NCBI GenBank assembly: GCA_009780915.1
Contig: WQZD01000013.1
Coordinates: 1-64,000, forward strand
Origin: Propionibacteriaceae bacterium
GTDB lineage: Bacteria; Actinomycetota; Actinomycetes; Propionibacteriales; Propionibacteriaceae
DNA length: 64,000 nucleotides
Direction: 5' to 3'
This document shows, piece after piece, positions 53,666 to 63,600 of the stretch. Below the pieces are notes generated by a model. It was not told where the DNA came from. It ran no database searches and was given only the letters and a program-made list of their open reading frames with translations. Position 1 is the first letter of the stretch; each line of letters begins with the position of its first letter. The translations under genes were made by a program, and so were the position numbers.

Positions 53666-54784
53666 TCAGGACACCGACCAGTTCCCACTCCCGTTGGGGA
53701 CCAGTTCGACCCAGGTTTTGCCGGGGAGGAGGGTGACGGGGGCGCCGGACGCGTCTAGGAACTGCCATACCGAGGTCGCGGAGTCCTTTTTCCAGGTGAT
53801 CGGCATGGTCATTCCGCCGGATGCGAGCAGGCCCGCGCCCTGGCCGACCACGATCGACTCTGGGACATGGGTTCCGATGGCGTCGACCTCGGGCTGCATG
53901 ACGACGTCGACGCTCACGAGAATGACGTTGTCAGCGGCCAGTTGGACGCCAGAGACGACGGTGGCGGGCGTGGAGCCCTCCCAACGTGCCCACTGCTGAC
54001 CGGTCCATGTCCAGCGCGGCTGGGCGATGGACGAGATGTTGACCGTCAACCGACTGGCCGGAGTCCCTTCCCGTTGGGCGGACCCTTCCTCGCCCGCGGC
54101 CGCGAAGGACGCGAAGGGCGGAGGGGGCGCCTGGTGGTCCGCGTCGGCGCGGGCGATCAGCTTCTCGGGGTTGCCAGCCAGGTTGTGGGGCGCGTCTCGG
54201 TTGTCGACCCGGCCCAGACCCGTGCCGGTCGAGATCAACTGCAAGCCGTCCGTCTGGGCGATGGTCTTGAAGCGGTCCTTGCCTCCGGCGAAGACGATCA
54301 CGCCGTTGGTCCATCCGGCGATGGGACCGTCCATCGGCCGGATCGAGCGCACAGGGACGACATGGAAGGGCAACGTCGACTGGAACATAGCGACATATCG
54401 ACTTATCCCCCCTTCCACCATCTCTTCGAAGACGATGTCAGCCGAGTCCAGACCCTCTTGCGGACGGGCGTCGATGGAGTTCTCGACCTTGACCACCAGG
54501 GCTGGCCTGTCCACGACATCTCCGGCCACTCCCGTCAGGGGCCACGTGGCCGGGACGACCGGTGTGGACTCGACCGGCGCGGTCGGAGTCGGCGTCCCCG
54601 AGGGGGCGTCGGGCACCACCGGACAGTACGTCAGCGTCGCGGGCTTGAGCAGGTTCACAGCCACGGCCGTCCCCCCGCCGAAGACGACCGCCACGGCGGC
54701 GGCCACGATGAGCCACACCCTCCAGCGCGGTCCTCGTGGACGCTTGTCGGCAGACCCTGCGGAGGTCGGATGAAGTTCTGACAT
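53666..54784 (-). CDS. DUF3048 domain protein (YerB-like), copy 1
   Basis: 372 residues: short cytoplasmic basic tail, one membrane helix (WLIVAAAVAVVFGGGTAVAV), Pro/Thr-rich linker, then a DUF3048 domain. Signature segments are WPLTGVAGDVV with RPALVVKVEN, the acidic DSADIVFEEMVEGGISRY, and PVRSIRPMDGP; the C-terminal part has GKTWVELVP. DUF3048 proteins such as YerB are extracytoplasmic; their reaction is not established, but wall-related roles are suspected. ATG 54784 has a GGGGG site. It directly follows a paralogue with 25 bases between them. Confidence 0.88.
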   Translation of the reverse strand: MSELHPTSAGSADKRPRGPRWRVWLIVAAAVAVVFGGGTAVAVNLLKPATLTYCPVVPDAPSGTPTPTAPVESTPVVPATWPLTGVAGDVVDRPALVVKVENSIDARPQEGLDSADIVFEEMVEGGISRYVAMFQSTLPFHVVPVRSIRPMDGPIAGWTNGVIVFAGGKDRFKTIAQTDGLQLISTGTGLGRVDNRDAPHNLAGNPEKLIARADADHQAPPPPFASFAAAGEEGSAQREGTPASRLTVNISSIAQPRWTWTGQQWARWEGSTPATVVSGVQLAADNVILVSVDVVMQPEVDAIGTHVPESIVVGQGAGLLASGGMTMPITWKKDSATSVWQFLDASGAPVTLLPGKTWVELVPNGSGNWSVS

Positions 54785-54809
54785 GTCATGCCCCCTTACA
54801 TGGTCTATG

Positions 54810-55919
54810 TTAGGCCGCCGACCAGGACCCCGATCCATTCGGGACGAGCTCGACCCAGGTGTTGCCCGGGGACAACACCACGGGAGCGCCCGTCGAATCG
54901 ATGAACTGCCAGGTGGAGGTCTCCGAGTCCTTCTGCCAGGTGATGGGCGTCGTCATCCCGCCGGAAGCCAGCAGGCCCGTGCCCTGTCCCACGACGATGG
55001 ATTCGGGAATATGGGTGCCAGCGGCGTCCATCCCGGGCAGCGTGACGACGTCCACACCCAGGACCAGGAGGTTGGTGGCGCTCAACTGGGCGCCCGACTC
55101 GGCCATCGCCGGCATGCTGCCCTCGGCCCGCAGCCACAGCCCGGAGCCACCGTCCCACGTCCACACGGGCGTGGCGATGGGAGAGATCGTGACCGACACC
55201 GTCGACGAGGCCGCGCCCAGCCGCTGGGCCGTACCCCCCTGACCAGTCGTGTCGAAGGAGCAGAAGGGCACTGGCGAGGCCTGGTGGTTGGCGTCGGCCT
55301 GGGCCAGGAAAGCGGCGGTGTCCCCGGCCACGTCGTGGGGAGAGGGACGGTTCTTCACTCGCGAGAAGCCGTCGGCGCCCGCGTCCATGGAAAGGATCTG
55401 CAAGCCGTCCGCCTGAGCGCGGTCGATGAACGGCGTCTGGCCGCCCGAGAAGGCGAGCACGCCATTGGTCCATCCCGCGATGGGGCCGTCCATGGGACGT
55501 ACGGACCTCAGCGGCGCCACCTGCGGCGGGACAGAGGAGTGGAAGATGGCGATGTACCGGGCGATGCCGCCCTCGACCATCTCCTCGAAGACGATGTCAG
55601 CGGAGTCGAGCCCCTCCTGGGGACGGGCCTCCGACGAGTTCTCCACCTTCACGACCAGGGCTGGACGTTGCACCACGTCCCCGGTCACGCCCGTCAACGG
55701 CCACGTCGGCTTCGGCGTCGGCGTGGGGGACGGCGTCGGGGTCGTCTCCACGGGCTCAGGGGTCGGGGTCGGCGGCGGCGAGGACGAGAAGGCGCCGTTG
55801 AAGTACGCGATTCCGACAGTCCCACCCCCGATGAGGACGACGGCGATGATGGCGATCAGCAGGACGGTCCACCCTTTGCGGTCAGACACGGCCCGGCGCG
55901 GATTCGATTGCTCGGTCAC
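54810..55919 (-). CDS. DUF3048 domain protein (YerB-like), copy 2
   Basis: 369 residues, the upstream paralogue of the previous gene with the same layout: basic N-terminus (NPRRAVSDRKGW), one membrane helix (TVLLIAIIAVVLIGGGTVGI), Thr/Pro linker (PTPTPEPVETTPTPSPTPTP), DUF3048 domain with ADIVFEEMVEGGIARY and SVRPMDGPIAGWTNG. The start is GTG 55919 with GGGAG eight bases upstream; the frame is open to 56060 but that part looks non-coding. The pair is one transcription unit from the AT-rich region at 55920-56224. Confidence 0.88.
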   Translation of the reverse strand: MTEQSNPRRAVSDRKGWTVLLIAIIAVVLIGGGTVGIAYFNGAFSSSPPPTPTPEPVETTPTPSPTPTPKPTWPLTGVTGDVVQRPALVVKVENSSEARPQEGLDSADIVFEEMVEGGIARYIAIFHSSVPPQVAPLRSVRPMDGPIAGWTNGVLAFSGGQTPFIDRAQADGLQILSMDAGADGFSRVKNRPSPHDVAGDTAAFLAQADANHQASPVPFCSFDTTGQGGTAQRLGAASSTVSVTISPIATPVWTWDGGSGLWLRAEGSMPAMAESGAQLSATNLLVLGVDVVTLPGMDAAGTHIPESIVVGQGTGLLASGGMTTPITWQKDSETSTWQFIDSTGAPVVLSPGNTWVELVPNGSGSWSAA

Positions 55920-56224
55920 AACGACTGCTCCCTTTTGTAGGCTTGGTATGCTTGCCAGGTGCTTTCGGAGCGTATCGAAGATGTGACACCCGAGACAGAC
56001 TGACATTGGCCACCGATCAGTGTACTGCAATTTCTGGCAACTGCGGAAATATGCATGCATGATGATCTAATAAGCCATATAGTTTCATGTGGTGCCAATA
56101 TGAGATTTACCATTTTTTCGGGGTGACTATCTGAATTCGGTCTGAAAGCGTGTAAAATAGTATGTGGGGGGAAGACAGAAAGAAAACCAAGGTCAGGGGG
56201 GCCTACAAGAAACGGACGGAAATA
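55920..56224. promoter_or_regulatory. Divergent AT-rich promoter region, DUF3048 pair and RHH gene
   Basis: A region richer in A and T than its neighbours. On the plus strand TAAAAT (56153-56158) is a good -10 for the small RHH gene, with CTGAAT (56131-56136) as a weak -35. A perfect 10-bp palindrome ATGCATGCAT at 56051-56060 could be an operator for either gene. The minus promoter for the DUF3048 pair was not resolved. Confidence 0.4.
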
Positions 56225-56464
56225 ATGACAATTAAGGAAATGGAAGTGATGAAGAATACCGCCACCGGGCGCAAGGCAATGCTTCTTAGGCTTGACCCTG
56301 CTGTTCACGCGGCTCTGGCTGAGTGGGCCGAGGAGGATTCTCGGAGCCTCAATTCTCACATCGAACTCCTTCTCCGCGACGACCTGGCTGGCGCGAATCG
56401 TCTTCCGGCGAATGTTCAGCCTCTGCGTCGTCCGGGGCGCCCGCCTCTCACCACCTACAAGTGA
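56225..56464 (+). CDS. Small ribbon-helix-helix-like DNA-binding protein
   Basis: About 79 residues from ATG 56225. AMLLRLDPAVHAALAEWA followed by SRSLNSHIELLLRDDL matches the strand-helix-helix layout of Arc/CopG-type RHH repressors, where LLRLD is the beta strand and SLNSHIELLLRDDL the second helix. The C-terminal tail is basic (LRRPGRPPL). ATG 56162 lies too near the -10 to be in the transcript; ATG 56246 and 56249-region codons are other choices. No toxin gene is adjacent. Autorepression of the divergent region is plausible but is inference. Confidence 0.7.
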   Translation: MTIKEMEVMKNTATGRKAMLLRLDPAVHAALAEWAEEDSRSLNSHIELLLRDDLAGANRLPANVQPLRRPGRPPLTTYK

Positions 56465-56669
56465 TGCGCCGCCCGGCACAGCTCGCCGCTTTGACGCCAT
56501 ATATCTGACATAGATTTTTCACACGACTAACGGGGTTGATTATCACAACTTGGTACGGGGTAATGGTGCCAGGTGAATGTCAAAAAGGCTTGCTGTGCCG
56601 GGTTTCACTTCCCTCTACGACGAGGTTGTGATCACCGGGAGTCCTTCCCGAATTTTGATGGGGAAATAC

Positions 56670-56682
56670 TAGAATCGACTGT
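56670..56682 (+). promoter_or_regulatory. Leaderless-type -10 of the patatin gene
   Basis: TAGAAT at 56670-56675 ends seven bases before the GTG at 56683, so the mRNA probably starts at the start codon. The arrangement matches the response-regulator gene at 283. Confidence 0.55.
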
Positions 56683-58101
56683 GTGGCAAAGCACGTATGG
56701 TTCGACCGCCTGTGGGCACTGACGCATCCCGAACACACCGACGTCGACGAGCACCTCGAAGGTTTGGTCTTGTCAGGAGGCGGTTCCCGAGCAAGTTTCC
56801 AGATCGGCGCCCTGAGATATCTCTATGAGACCCGCCACATCGCGCCGCAATCGATTGTGGCCGCGTCCGCGGGCTCGATCGTCGGGTCGATGTTGGCCCA
56901 GACCCTCGACCCCCTCCAGCAGTTGGAGAACCTGCGCACGCTGGAGGACTACTGGCTGGCCATGTCCGACCCTTCGGAGATGTACGCCGAGCAGGCGTGG
57001 TTCTCGAAGCTGCGCGAGCAGTGGACGGACATCGCCGATGTGATCCCGGAGCCCACCAACGTCGACCCGGCCTTCGTGGAGACCAAGGACGTGGACGCCG
57101 AACATCTGGTGAAAGAGGCCCTCGACTTCGACCCCTCCACCCAGGGCAACGACTTCTCCTTCTCCGTGGCCTGGCAATTGCTGAGCTCCCTAGGCCGACT
57201 CGGCAAAGTCGGGGCGGGACTGGCCTCCGCCCTGAGAGGCGCGGAGCGCGCCGCATCGGCGTACCGTCCCGGACCCATCGTGTACCGCCTGCTCTTCGAA
57301 TCCGGCTTCACAGCCCGCGCCGTGCGCGAGTCGGGGATGCGGCTGCGCCTCGCCTTCGTCGGCCTGCGCAGCGGCGACCTGCGCTTCATGCGCGAGGACG
57401 GCATCATCGTCGACACCGACGATCAGCCCGTCTCCGACACCGCGTTCGACCTCTCGCTGGGGGTATGGGCCTCCTGTGCCATCCCCGGAGTCTTCCGGCC
57501 CGTCAAGCTGGGGGACGAGGTGTACGCCGACGGCGGCGTGCGCGAGAACGTGCCCGTGGAGATGGCCGTGGAGATGCTCGGCATGACGAAGCCCTACGTG
57601 ATCGTCTCCACTCCCCCGGGGGTCTCACCCCATTTCACAGCGACCGACATCGTCTCGGTGATGATGCGGTCCTTCGCCATCTTGCTCGACGAGTCCATCC
57701 GCGACGAGGTCGCGTGGGCCAGACGGGCGGGCGCGATCGTGATCGCCCCGCAGATCGACGTGCACGGGTCGATGGACGTCGACCACGCCCTGCTGCGCAT
57801 CAACCGGGATTACGGGTGGATGCGCGCCGCCGAGGAGATGACCGGCACGCCGTCCGGAACCACCGACCCGATCATCCAGGCGCGCCTGGACCTGTACCGA
57901 CTGTTGTCCAGCCCCGACGCCGGCGAGGACCACCCCGATCATGATCGGCGCGTCGCGTCGGCACGCGAGACGTTGCGCGTCCTCCTCGACCATGTCGATC
58001 CCGTGCTCATGCCCGAGGGGTACCGCGAGTGGGCCCAGGAGGATCTCCGGCGGCATGGCGAGCTCGCTTCAGTCACCGATCACGTCGGCGCCGTGGACTG
58101 A
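56683..58101 (+). CDS. Patatin-like phospholipase
   Basis: 472 residues. The oxyanion segment LVLSGGGSRASFQIG (about 29-42), the nucleophile Ser62 in AASAGS, and Asp283 in YADGGVRENVP form the Ser-Asp dyad of patatins. The usual GxSxG has lost its first Gly (AASAG), still common enough in bacterial patatins to be functional. The C-terminal 150 residues have no other domain; there is no signal peptide. The likely reaction is acyl-ester hydrolysis of phospholipids. It starts at GTG 56683, and its 3' end overlaps tilS by 28 bases tail to tail. Confidence 0.9.
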   Translation: MAKHVWFDRLWALTHPEHTDVDEHLEGLVLSGGGSRASFQIGALRYLYETRHIAPQSIVAASAGSIVGSMLAQTLDPLQQLENLRTLEDYWLAMSDPSEMYAEQAWFSKLREQWTDIADVIPEPTNVDPAFVETKDVDAEHLVKEALDFDPSTQGNDFSFSVAWQLLSSLGRLGKVGAGLASALRGAERAASAYRPGPIVYRLLFESGFTARAVRESGMRLRLAFVGLRSGDLRFMREDGIIVDTDDQPVSDTAFDLSLGVWASCAIPGVFRPVKLGDEVYADGGVRENVPVEMAVEMLGMTKPYVIVSTPPGVSPHFTATDIVSVMMRSFAILLDESIRDEVAWARRAGAIVIAPQIDVHGSMDVDHALLRINRDYGWMRAAEEMTGTPSGTTDPIIQARLDLYRLLSSPDAGEDHPDHDRRVASARETLRVLLDHVDPVLMPEGYREWAQEDLRRHGELASVTDHVGAVD

Positions 58102-59071
58102 ATCGCTCACGGACGAGGAACCCGGACTCACGTACCACCCGGCCCCCCGGGACGCTGATCCCTTGCTGGCCGCGCCAATCGGTGAGCAGGGCGTCGACGG
58201 CGAGGACATGGTCCCGTGTGACGGCGTCCTGCCCGATCTGCCTCAACCAGGACAGCAGCAGCCGATGGCGCAGGGCCGGTGGGACGTCGGCCATCAGGTC
58301 GACCGCCAGTCGAGGCGACTGCGGATCCACCCCCACACGCGACGCGGCGAGGTCGAGGAAATCGGCGTCCTGCCGACACAGATCGGCCGTACGCGCCAAC
58401 GCTGAGGCCAGCCCGGGACCGAGGACCTCGTCGAGCGTGCCCATGGCCGAGCGCAGCCGGGACCGCGTGTACGCCGACTGGAGGTTCGTGGGATCGTCCC
58501 ACCACGTCAGGCCCCAGTCGCGACAGGCTTGTTCCGTGTCGGCTCGGCGTAGGGCGAGGAAGGGACGCAGCATCCGGTCCCTGTTCCGGGGCATGCCGGC
58601 CAGGGAGCGAGTCCCCGACCCGCGGGCCAACCCCAGCAGGACCGTCTCCGCCTGATCGTCCAGGGTATGGCCGAGGAGGATCAACGCGTCGTCCCCCTGA
58701 AGCAGGGCCGCGTACCGCGCCTCGCGAGCGGCCGCCTCCAGGCCCTCCCCTGATGGATCAACCCTGACGCGCACCACATCTGCGGACACCCCCAGTTCCT
58801 CGGCACGACGGGCCGCCTGGTCGGCGACGGCGGCGGAGTCGGGCTGGAGCCCATGGTCGACGATCCGCGCCGTGACGTCCATCCCGGCCAAGGGGCCGCG
58901 ACGACGGTCCCGGGCCCAGGCGCATGCGGCTGTCAGAGCCAAGGAGTCCGCCCCGCCCGACAACCCGATCCGGAACCGGGTCACGCCGCTCGCGGCGCTC
59001 GCCTCGGGCAGCGTGGATTCCAAGGATCTCACGAGTGCCAGACAGGGCTGGGACAGGGCGTGGCGGGCCAT
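58073..59071 (-). CDS. tilS: tRNA(Ile)-lysidine synthase
   Basis: 332 residues. TilS adds lysine to C34 of tRNA-Ile(CAU), converting it to read AUA codons. The PP-loop SGGADS (38-43) binds ATP; LGHTLDDQAETVLLGLARGSG and WWDDPTNLQSAYTRSRLR are family signatures. The protein is short because it lacks the C-terminal TilS_C domain of E. coli, as in other actinobacteria. ATG 59071 has GAGGA six bases upstream; a GTG at 59089 would overlap the dacB stop. Linkage dacB-tilS is common in actinobacteria. Frame-open bases to 59614 are the antisense of dacB. Confidence 0.93.
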   Translation of the reverse strand: MARHALSQPCLALVRSLESTLPEASAASGVTRFRIGLSGGADSLALTAACAWARDRRRGPLAGMDVTARIVDHGLQPDSAAVADQAARRAEELGVSADVVRVRVDPSGEGLEAAAREARYAALLQGDDALILLGHTLDDQAETVLLGLARGSGTRSLAGMPRNRDRMLRPFLALRRADTEQACRDWGLTWWDDPTNLQSAYTRSRLRSAMGTLDEVLGPGLASALARTADLCRQDADFLDLAASRVGVDPQSPRLAVDLMADVPPALRHRLLLSWLRQIGQDAVTRDHVLAVDALLTDWRGQQGISVPGGRVVRESGFLVRERFSPRRRRDR

Positions 59072-59085
59072 GACGGGTCCTCGGA

Positions 59086-60417
59086 TCACGCCGAGGCCAG
59101 GGCGGACGCGGCTTGGTCGAGCCAGTCCACGCCAGCTGCTTCGTCCTGGAGGTCGTTGAGCATGAAGGAGAAGACCACGACGGCGCCCGAGCTCGTCTGT
59201 GTGAACCCCGTCAATGTGCGCACATTGTCGTTCGTTCCTGTCTTGGCGTGGACGACCCCGCGCCCTGCGGCCTCGTCCTGGTCGTTGAATCGGTTGGACA
59301 GGGTGCCGTCCACCCCGGCGACGGGCAACCCGATCAGGATGTCGTGGAGGCTGGCGTCGGCGTACGCCATGCGCACGGCGGCAGCGAGCACGGACGCCGG
59401 GACGACATCGGTGTAGGACAGGCCCGACCCGTCGGAGACCTGCATCTGATCGGTCCAGAGGCTGTGGATGCGCAAGAATGTCGCCAATGCGGATTGCGCC
59501 GAGACGGCCGACCCGTCGAGACTCGCCGCGACGGCGACATGGCGGAAGAGGACTTCGGCGCCGAAGTTGTTCGAGGTGTTGATCACCTGACGCACGATCT
59601 GGCCCAGCGGCCACGACATCGCCTGGGCGATGGTGTCGGCGCCTGTGACCGCTTTCTCCGCCTGGACGACCGTCACATTGATCCCTTGCGCGACGAGGAG
59701 GTCCCGGAACGTGTCAGCCGCCGCGCGGGACGTGTTCGAGGTCGAGTCTCCGTCGGGATCAGCCGAGAGAGCGCTGATCGGCGCGACGTCCACCGCGAAG
59801 TCGGGCGGCCAGGCGGGGTTCCACTGGGCGCCGGCGAACAAGGTGTCGTCGTAGCCCACGGAGATGGTCATGCGGCCGACCTTGATGAGGGCCTGTGCGG
59901 TCTGGTCAGCCAGGTCCCGTAGGCTGGCCTGCCCCTGGGCCGGGTTGGGGCTGTCGGTGAGGTACGGGTCCCCGCCTCCGACGAGGACGATCCCCGACGC
60001 CGACGAGACCACCGTCGTGGCGAACCGATGGTCGGGGCCGTAGCCGGTCAGGACAGCCAGGGACGTCAAGATCTTCCAGGAGGACGCCGGGAACCGTCCC
60101 GTGTCCGCGTCCTCGGCGATCAGGGGTGTGCCGTTCAGATCCGTCACTGACACAGACACCGTGCCCAACCGGCTGCGGTCCAGGGAGTCCAGGGCGGTGC
60201 GCAGGGCCTGCGCGTCGGGGGTGAGCGTCGGATCGATGCCAGAGAGCCCGTCAGCCGGAGCCACCGCCGACGGCAAGGGCAGCACGTAGGAGTCGGCGTC
60301 CAAGGCGGCTGGCGCAGGGGAGAAGACACCCGCCGCAGACACCCCGACCACGGCGCAGCCGAGGAGGACGAGGGCGGCCAGGGCGGCCATCACGATCCGG
60401 TTGGCGAGTGCGGGCAT
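59086..60417 (-). CDS. dacB: D-alanyl-D-alanine carboxypeptidase/endopeptidase (PBP4, peptidase S13)
   Basis: 443 residues. Residues 9-30 form a signal or anchor helix (MAALAALVLLGCAVVGVSAAG), with LLGC possibly a loose lipobox. The active-site Ser is Ser112 in SSWK; the second motif is SNNFGAE, and the third KTG is in VHAKTGTNDN. This is the S13 family that trims pentapeptide side chains and can cleave cross-links in peptidoglycan. ATG 60417 has AGGAGG four bases upstream; the frame open to 60552 has no coding look. Its stop is just before tilS, likely one transcript. Confidence 0.93.
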   Translation of the reverse strand: MPALANRIVMAALAALVLLGCAVVGVSAAGVFSPAPAALDADSYVLPLPSAVAPADGLSGIDPTLTPDAQALRTALDSLDRSRLGTVSVSVTDLNGTPLIAEDADTGRFPASSWKILTSLAVLTGYGPDHRFATTVVSSASGIVLVGGGDPYLTDSPNPAQGQASLRDLADQTAQALIKVGRMTISVGYDDTLFAGAQWNPAWPPDFAVDVAPISALSADPDGDSTSNTSRAAADTFRDLLVAQGINVTVVQAEKAVTGADTIAQAMSWPLGQIVRQVINTSNNFGAEVLFRHVAVAASLDGSAVSAQSALATFLRIHSLWTDQMQVSDGSGLSYTDVVPASVLAAAVRMAYADASLHDILIGLPVAGVDGTLSNRFNDQDEAAGRGVVHAKTGTNDNVRTLTGFTQTSSGAVVVFSFMLNDLQDEAAGVDWLDQAASALASA

Positions 60418-60514
60418 GGTACCTCCTATCCCTCCATGATAGCCGGGCCGTTGTTCAGCATGGATCCGATCACGCCCCGGCGGCGTGTCCCGTGACAGCA
60501 GATGACAGCACAAT

Positions 60515-60550
60515 GCCCGTGACCGACATCCCAGGGATGCGGTCACGGGC
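60515..60550 (-). terminator. Long hairpin after the BACON gene
   Basis: GCCCGTGACCG (60515-60525) pairs with CGGTCACGGGC (60540-60550), and between them CATCCC pairs with GGGATG. The result is a near-continuous 17-bp stem with one bulged base. It lies about 94 bases beyond the stop of the BACON gene and upstream of dacB. Confidence 0.75.
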
Positions 60551-60643
60551 AATGCTCTCCGGCCAACCGCCCGTTACTGGGCTTTGTCAGGCGAGTTGAC
60601 GTTCAGAGTCTTGTGGCGCCCTACGGCTGGATGGCCATGATGA

Positions 60644-63600
60644 TCATGGCTGGGTGCCGGGCTGGACCACCTGCACGGTCGCCACGGGGATCCCGGACGA
60701 GTTCGTGATGGTGACCGTGGCGGTACGGGCGGTGGTCGCCGTGTTCGCTTGGGCGGACAGCCCCAGCGACCCATTGGTCGTGCCGGACGCCGGGGAGACG
60801 GTGAGCCACGACTGGTTCGACGATGCGGACCAGGAGACGGACGACCACACCGACGTCGACATCGCCGATGCGGATGCGCTCGGCACGATCCACTGCGATA
60901 TCCCCAGGCTCAACGCCGGTGCAGCGCTGGCGCTCGCTTGGGTCACCGTGACGGTCTGCGTGGACGCCGGACCCGAGGTCGTGGTGAACGTCAACGTCGC
61001 CGTGCGTGCCGCACCGCTGTTGCCCACCGCATACACGTACACCGCCTTGCTCCCTGTGCCGGACGTCGGCGCCGTCGTCAACCACGCGGGGTTCGACGAC
61101 GTGACCGTCCACGCCTGGGTGGTCGTCAGTTGCATGTACGTGCCCGTGCTCGAATTCCAGGGGATATCCCACGAGGACATGTCGACCGACAGCCCGGAAC
61201 CAGACTGTGCGCCCGGCTGGGTGACCGACACGGACACTGTCACCTGCGGGGTGCCCGAGGTGGTCTGGAACGTGATGGTCGCTGTGCGCAATGAGGGGGA
61301 TGTGTTCGCCGTCGCCGTGAACATCACGGACCCGTTCCCGTTCCCGGTCGCGGGCGAGAGCGTCAGCCACGACTGGTTCGAGGACGCCGACCAGGTCGTG
61401 GACGAGGTCACCTGCGTGGACACCGACGCACCGCTCGCCGACGGGACCGCCCACGAGGACAACCCCACCGTCAGCGTCGGGCCACTGGCGCCTGCCGGCT
61501 GCGTCACCGCCACCGTCCTGGTCACCTGCGGGCTGCCCGAGGTGGTCGTGAACGTGATGGTGGCCGTACGAGACGATGCCGTGGTGTTCGCAGCCGCGTT
61601 CAAGGTCACAGACCCGTTACCGCTGCCGGTTGCTGGGGAGACCGTCGCCCATGCTTGGTTCGACGACGCCGACCACGTGGTGTTCGACGACACCTGCGCC
61701 GCCACCTGTGCGGCGCTCGCCGACGGAACCGCCCACGACGTCCTATCCACCGTCAACACCGGCGCCGTCGTCGTGCCCGCCTGGTTCACGGTCACCGTCC
61801 ACGTCACCTGAGGACTGCCCGACGTGGTCGTGAACGTCAACGTCGCGGTACGCGCAGGACCCGTATGGCCCGTCGCCCACGCATACACCGACGTGTCGCC
61901 CGACCCCGTCGTCCTCGGCGACGTGGTCAGCCACGACTCATCCGAGGACGTGACCGCCCACGCCCCTGAAGCGTTCAGTTGCATGAACACACCGGTGCCG
62001 GCACTGGTTGGAATGTCCCACGTCGTGCGATCCAGCGTCAACGTCGGAGCAGCGCCTGAACCCGGCTGGGTCACGGACACCGTCCGCGTCACAGCAGGAG
62101 AACCCGACGTCGTCGTGAACGTGATCGTCGCCGACCGAGACGTGGTCGTGGTGTTCGCCGCCGCGTTCAGGGTCACGGACCCGTTACCGTTGCCGGTCGC
62201 GGGGGAGATCGTCACCCACGTCGCATTCGAACTCGCGCTCCACGTCACATTCGACGTCACCGTCACCGGCGACGACGCCGACGACGCCGACGGGACCGAC
62301 CACGACGAGGTGCTCAGCGTCAACGCAGGAGTCACCGCCGCGCCCGGCTGCGTCACCGACACCGTCCGCGTCACAGCGGGAGTGCCCGACGTGGTCGTGA
62401 ACGTGATGGTGGCCGTACGAGACGCGGTCGTGGTGTTCGCGGCCGCGGACAGGGTCACCGACCCATCACCGCTCCCGGTCGTCGGGGACACCGTCGCCCA
62501 CGTCTGGTTCGACGACACCGACCACGAGGTGTTCGAGGACACCTGCGCCGCCACCTGCGCCGCGCTGGCCGACGGAACCGTCCACGAGGAGATCCCGATC
62601 GTCAACGTCGGAGTCACTGCGGCGCCCGGCTGCGTCACCGACACAGTCCGTGTCACAGCAGGAGACCCCGATGTGGTCGTGAACGTGATCGTGGCGGACC
62701 GAGACGTGGTCGTGGTGTTCGCAGACGCGTTCAGGGTCACAGACCCGTTGCCATTGCCCGTCGCGGGGGACACCGTCACCCACGTCTGATTCGAACTCGC
62801 GCTCCACGTCACATTCGACGTCACCGTCACCGGCGACGAGGCCGACGACGCCGACGGGACCGACCACGACGACACATTCAACGTCAACGTCGGAGTCACC
62901 GCCGCACCCGGCTGCGTCACCGACACCGTCTGCGTCACAGTAGGACTGCCTGATGTGGTCGTGAACGTGATCGTCGCAGACCGAGACGTGGTTGTCGTGT
63001 TCGCAGCCGCGGACAGGGTCACCGACCCGTTGCCGCTCCCGGAGGCGGGAGAGACAGTCGCCCACGCCTGGTTCGAGGACACCGACCACGAGGTGTTCGA
63101 CGTCACCTGCGCCGCCACCTGCGCCGCGCTGGCCGACGGGACCGCCCACGAGGAGATCCCGATCGTCAACGTCGGAGTCACCGCCGCGCCCGGCTGCGTC
63201 ACCGACACAGTCCGCGTCACAGCAGGAGTGCCCGATGTGGTCGTGAACGTGATCGTGGCCGTACGAGACGTGGTCGTCGTGTTGGCAGCGGCGGACAGGG
63301 TCACCGATCCGTTACTGCTCCCGGAAGCGGGGGAAACCGTCGCCCATGCTTGGTTCGACGACACCGACCACGTGGTGTTCGACGTCACCTGCGCGGTGGT
63401 GTTCGCCGCCGCCGACGACGGAACCGACCACGAGGTCTTGTCCACCGTCAACGTCGGCGCCGCACTCGTGCCCGCCTGGGTGACCGTCACCGTCCGCGTC
63501 ACCTGAGGACTGCCCGACGTGGTCGTGAACGTCAACGTCGCCGTGCGCGCGGCGCCTGAGTTGTAGTTGGCGTACGCGTACACCGACGTGTCGCCCGTGC

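Noticed and set aside
56225-56464. Antitoxin of a toxin-antitoxin pair
   Set aside because: The RHH protein has no small toxin-like gene on either side.
60654-63506. Plus-strand open frames in the BACON region
   Set aside because: Antisense of the repeats; the Val/Thr/Asp-rich translation simply mirrors the Ser/Thr/Thr codons.
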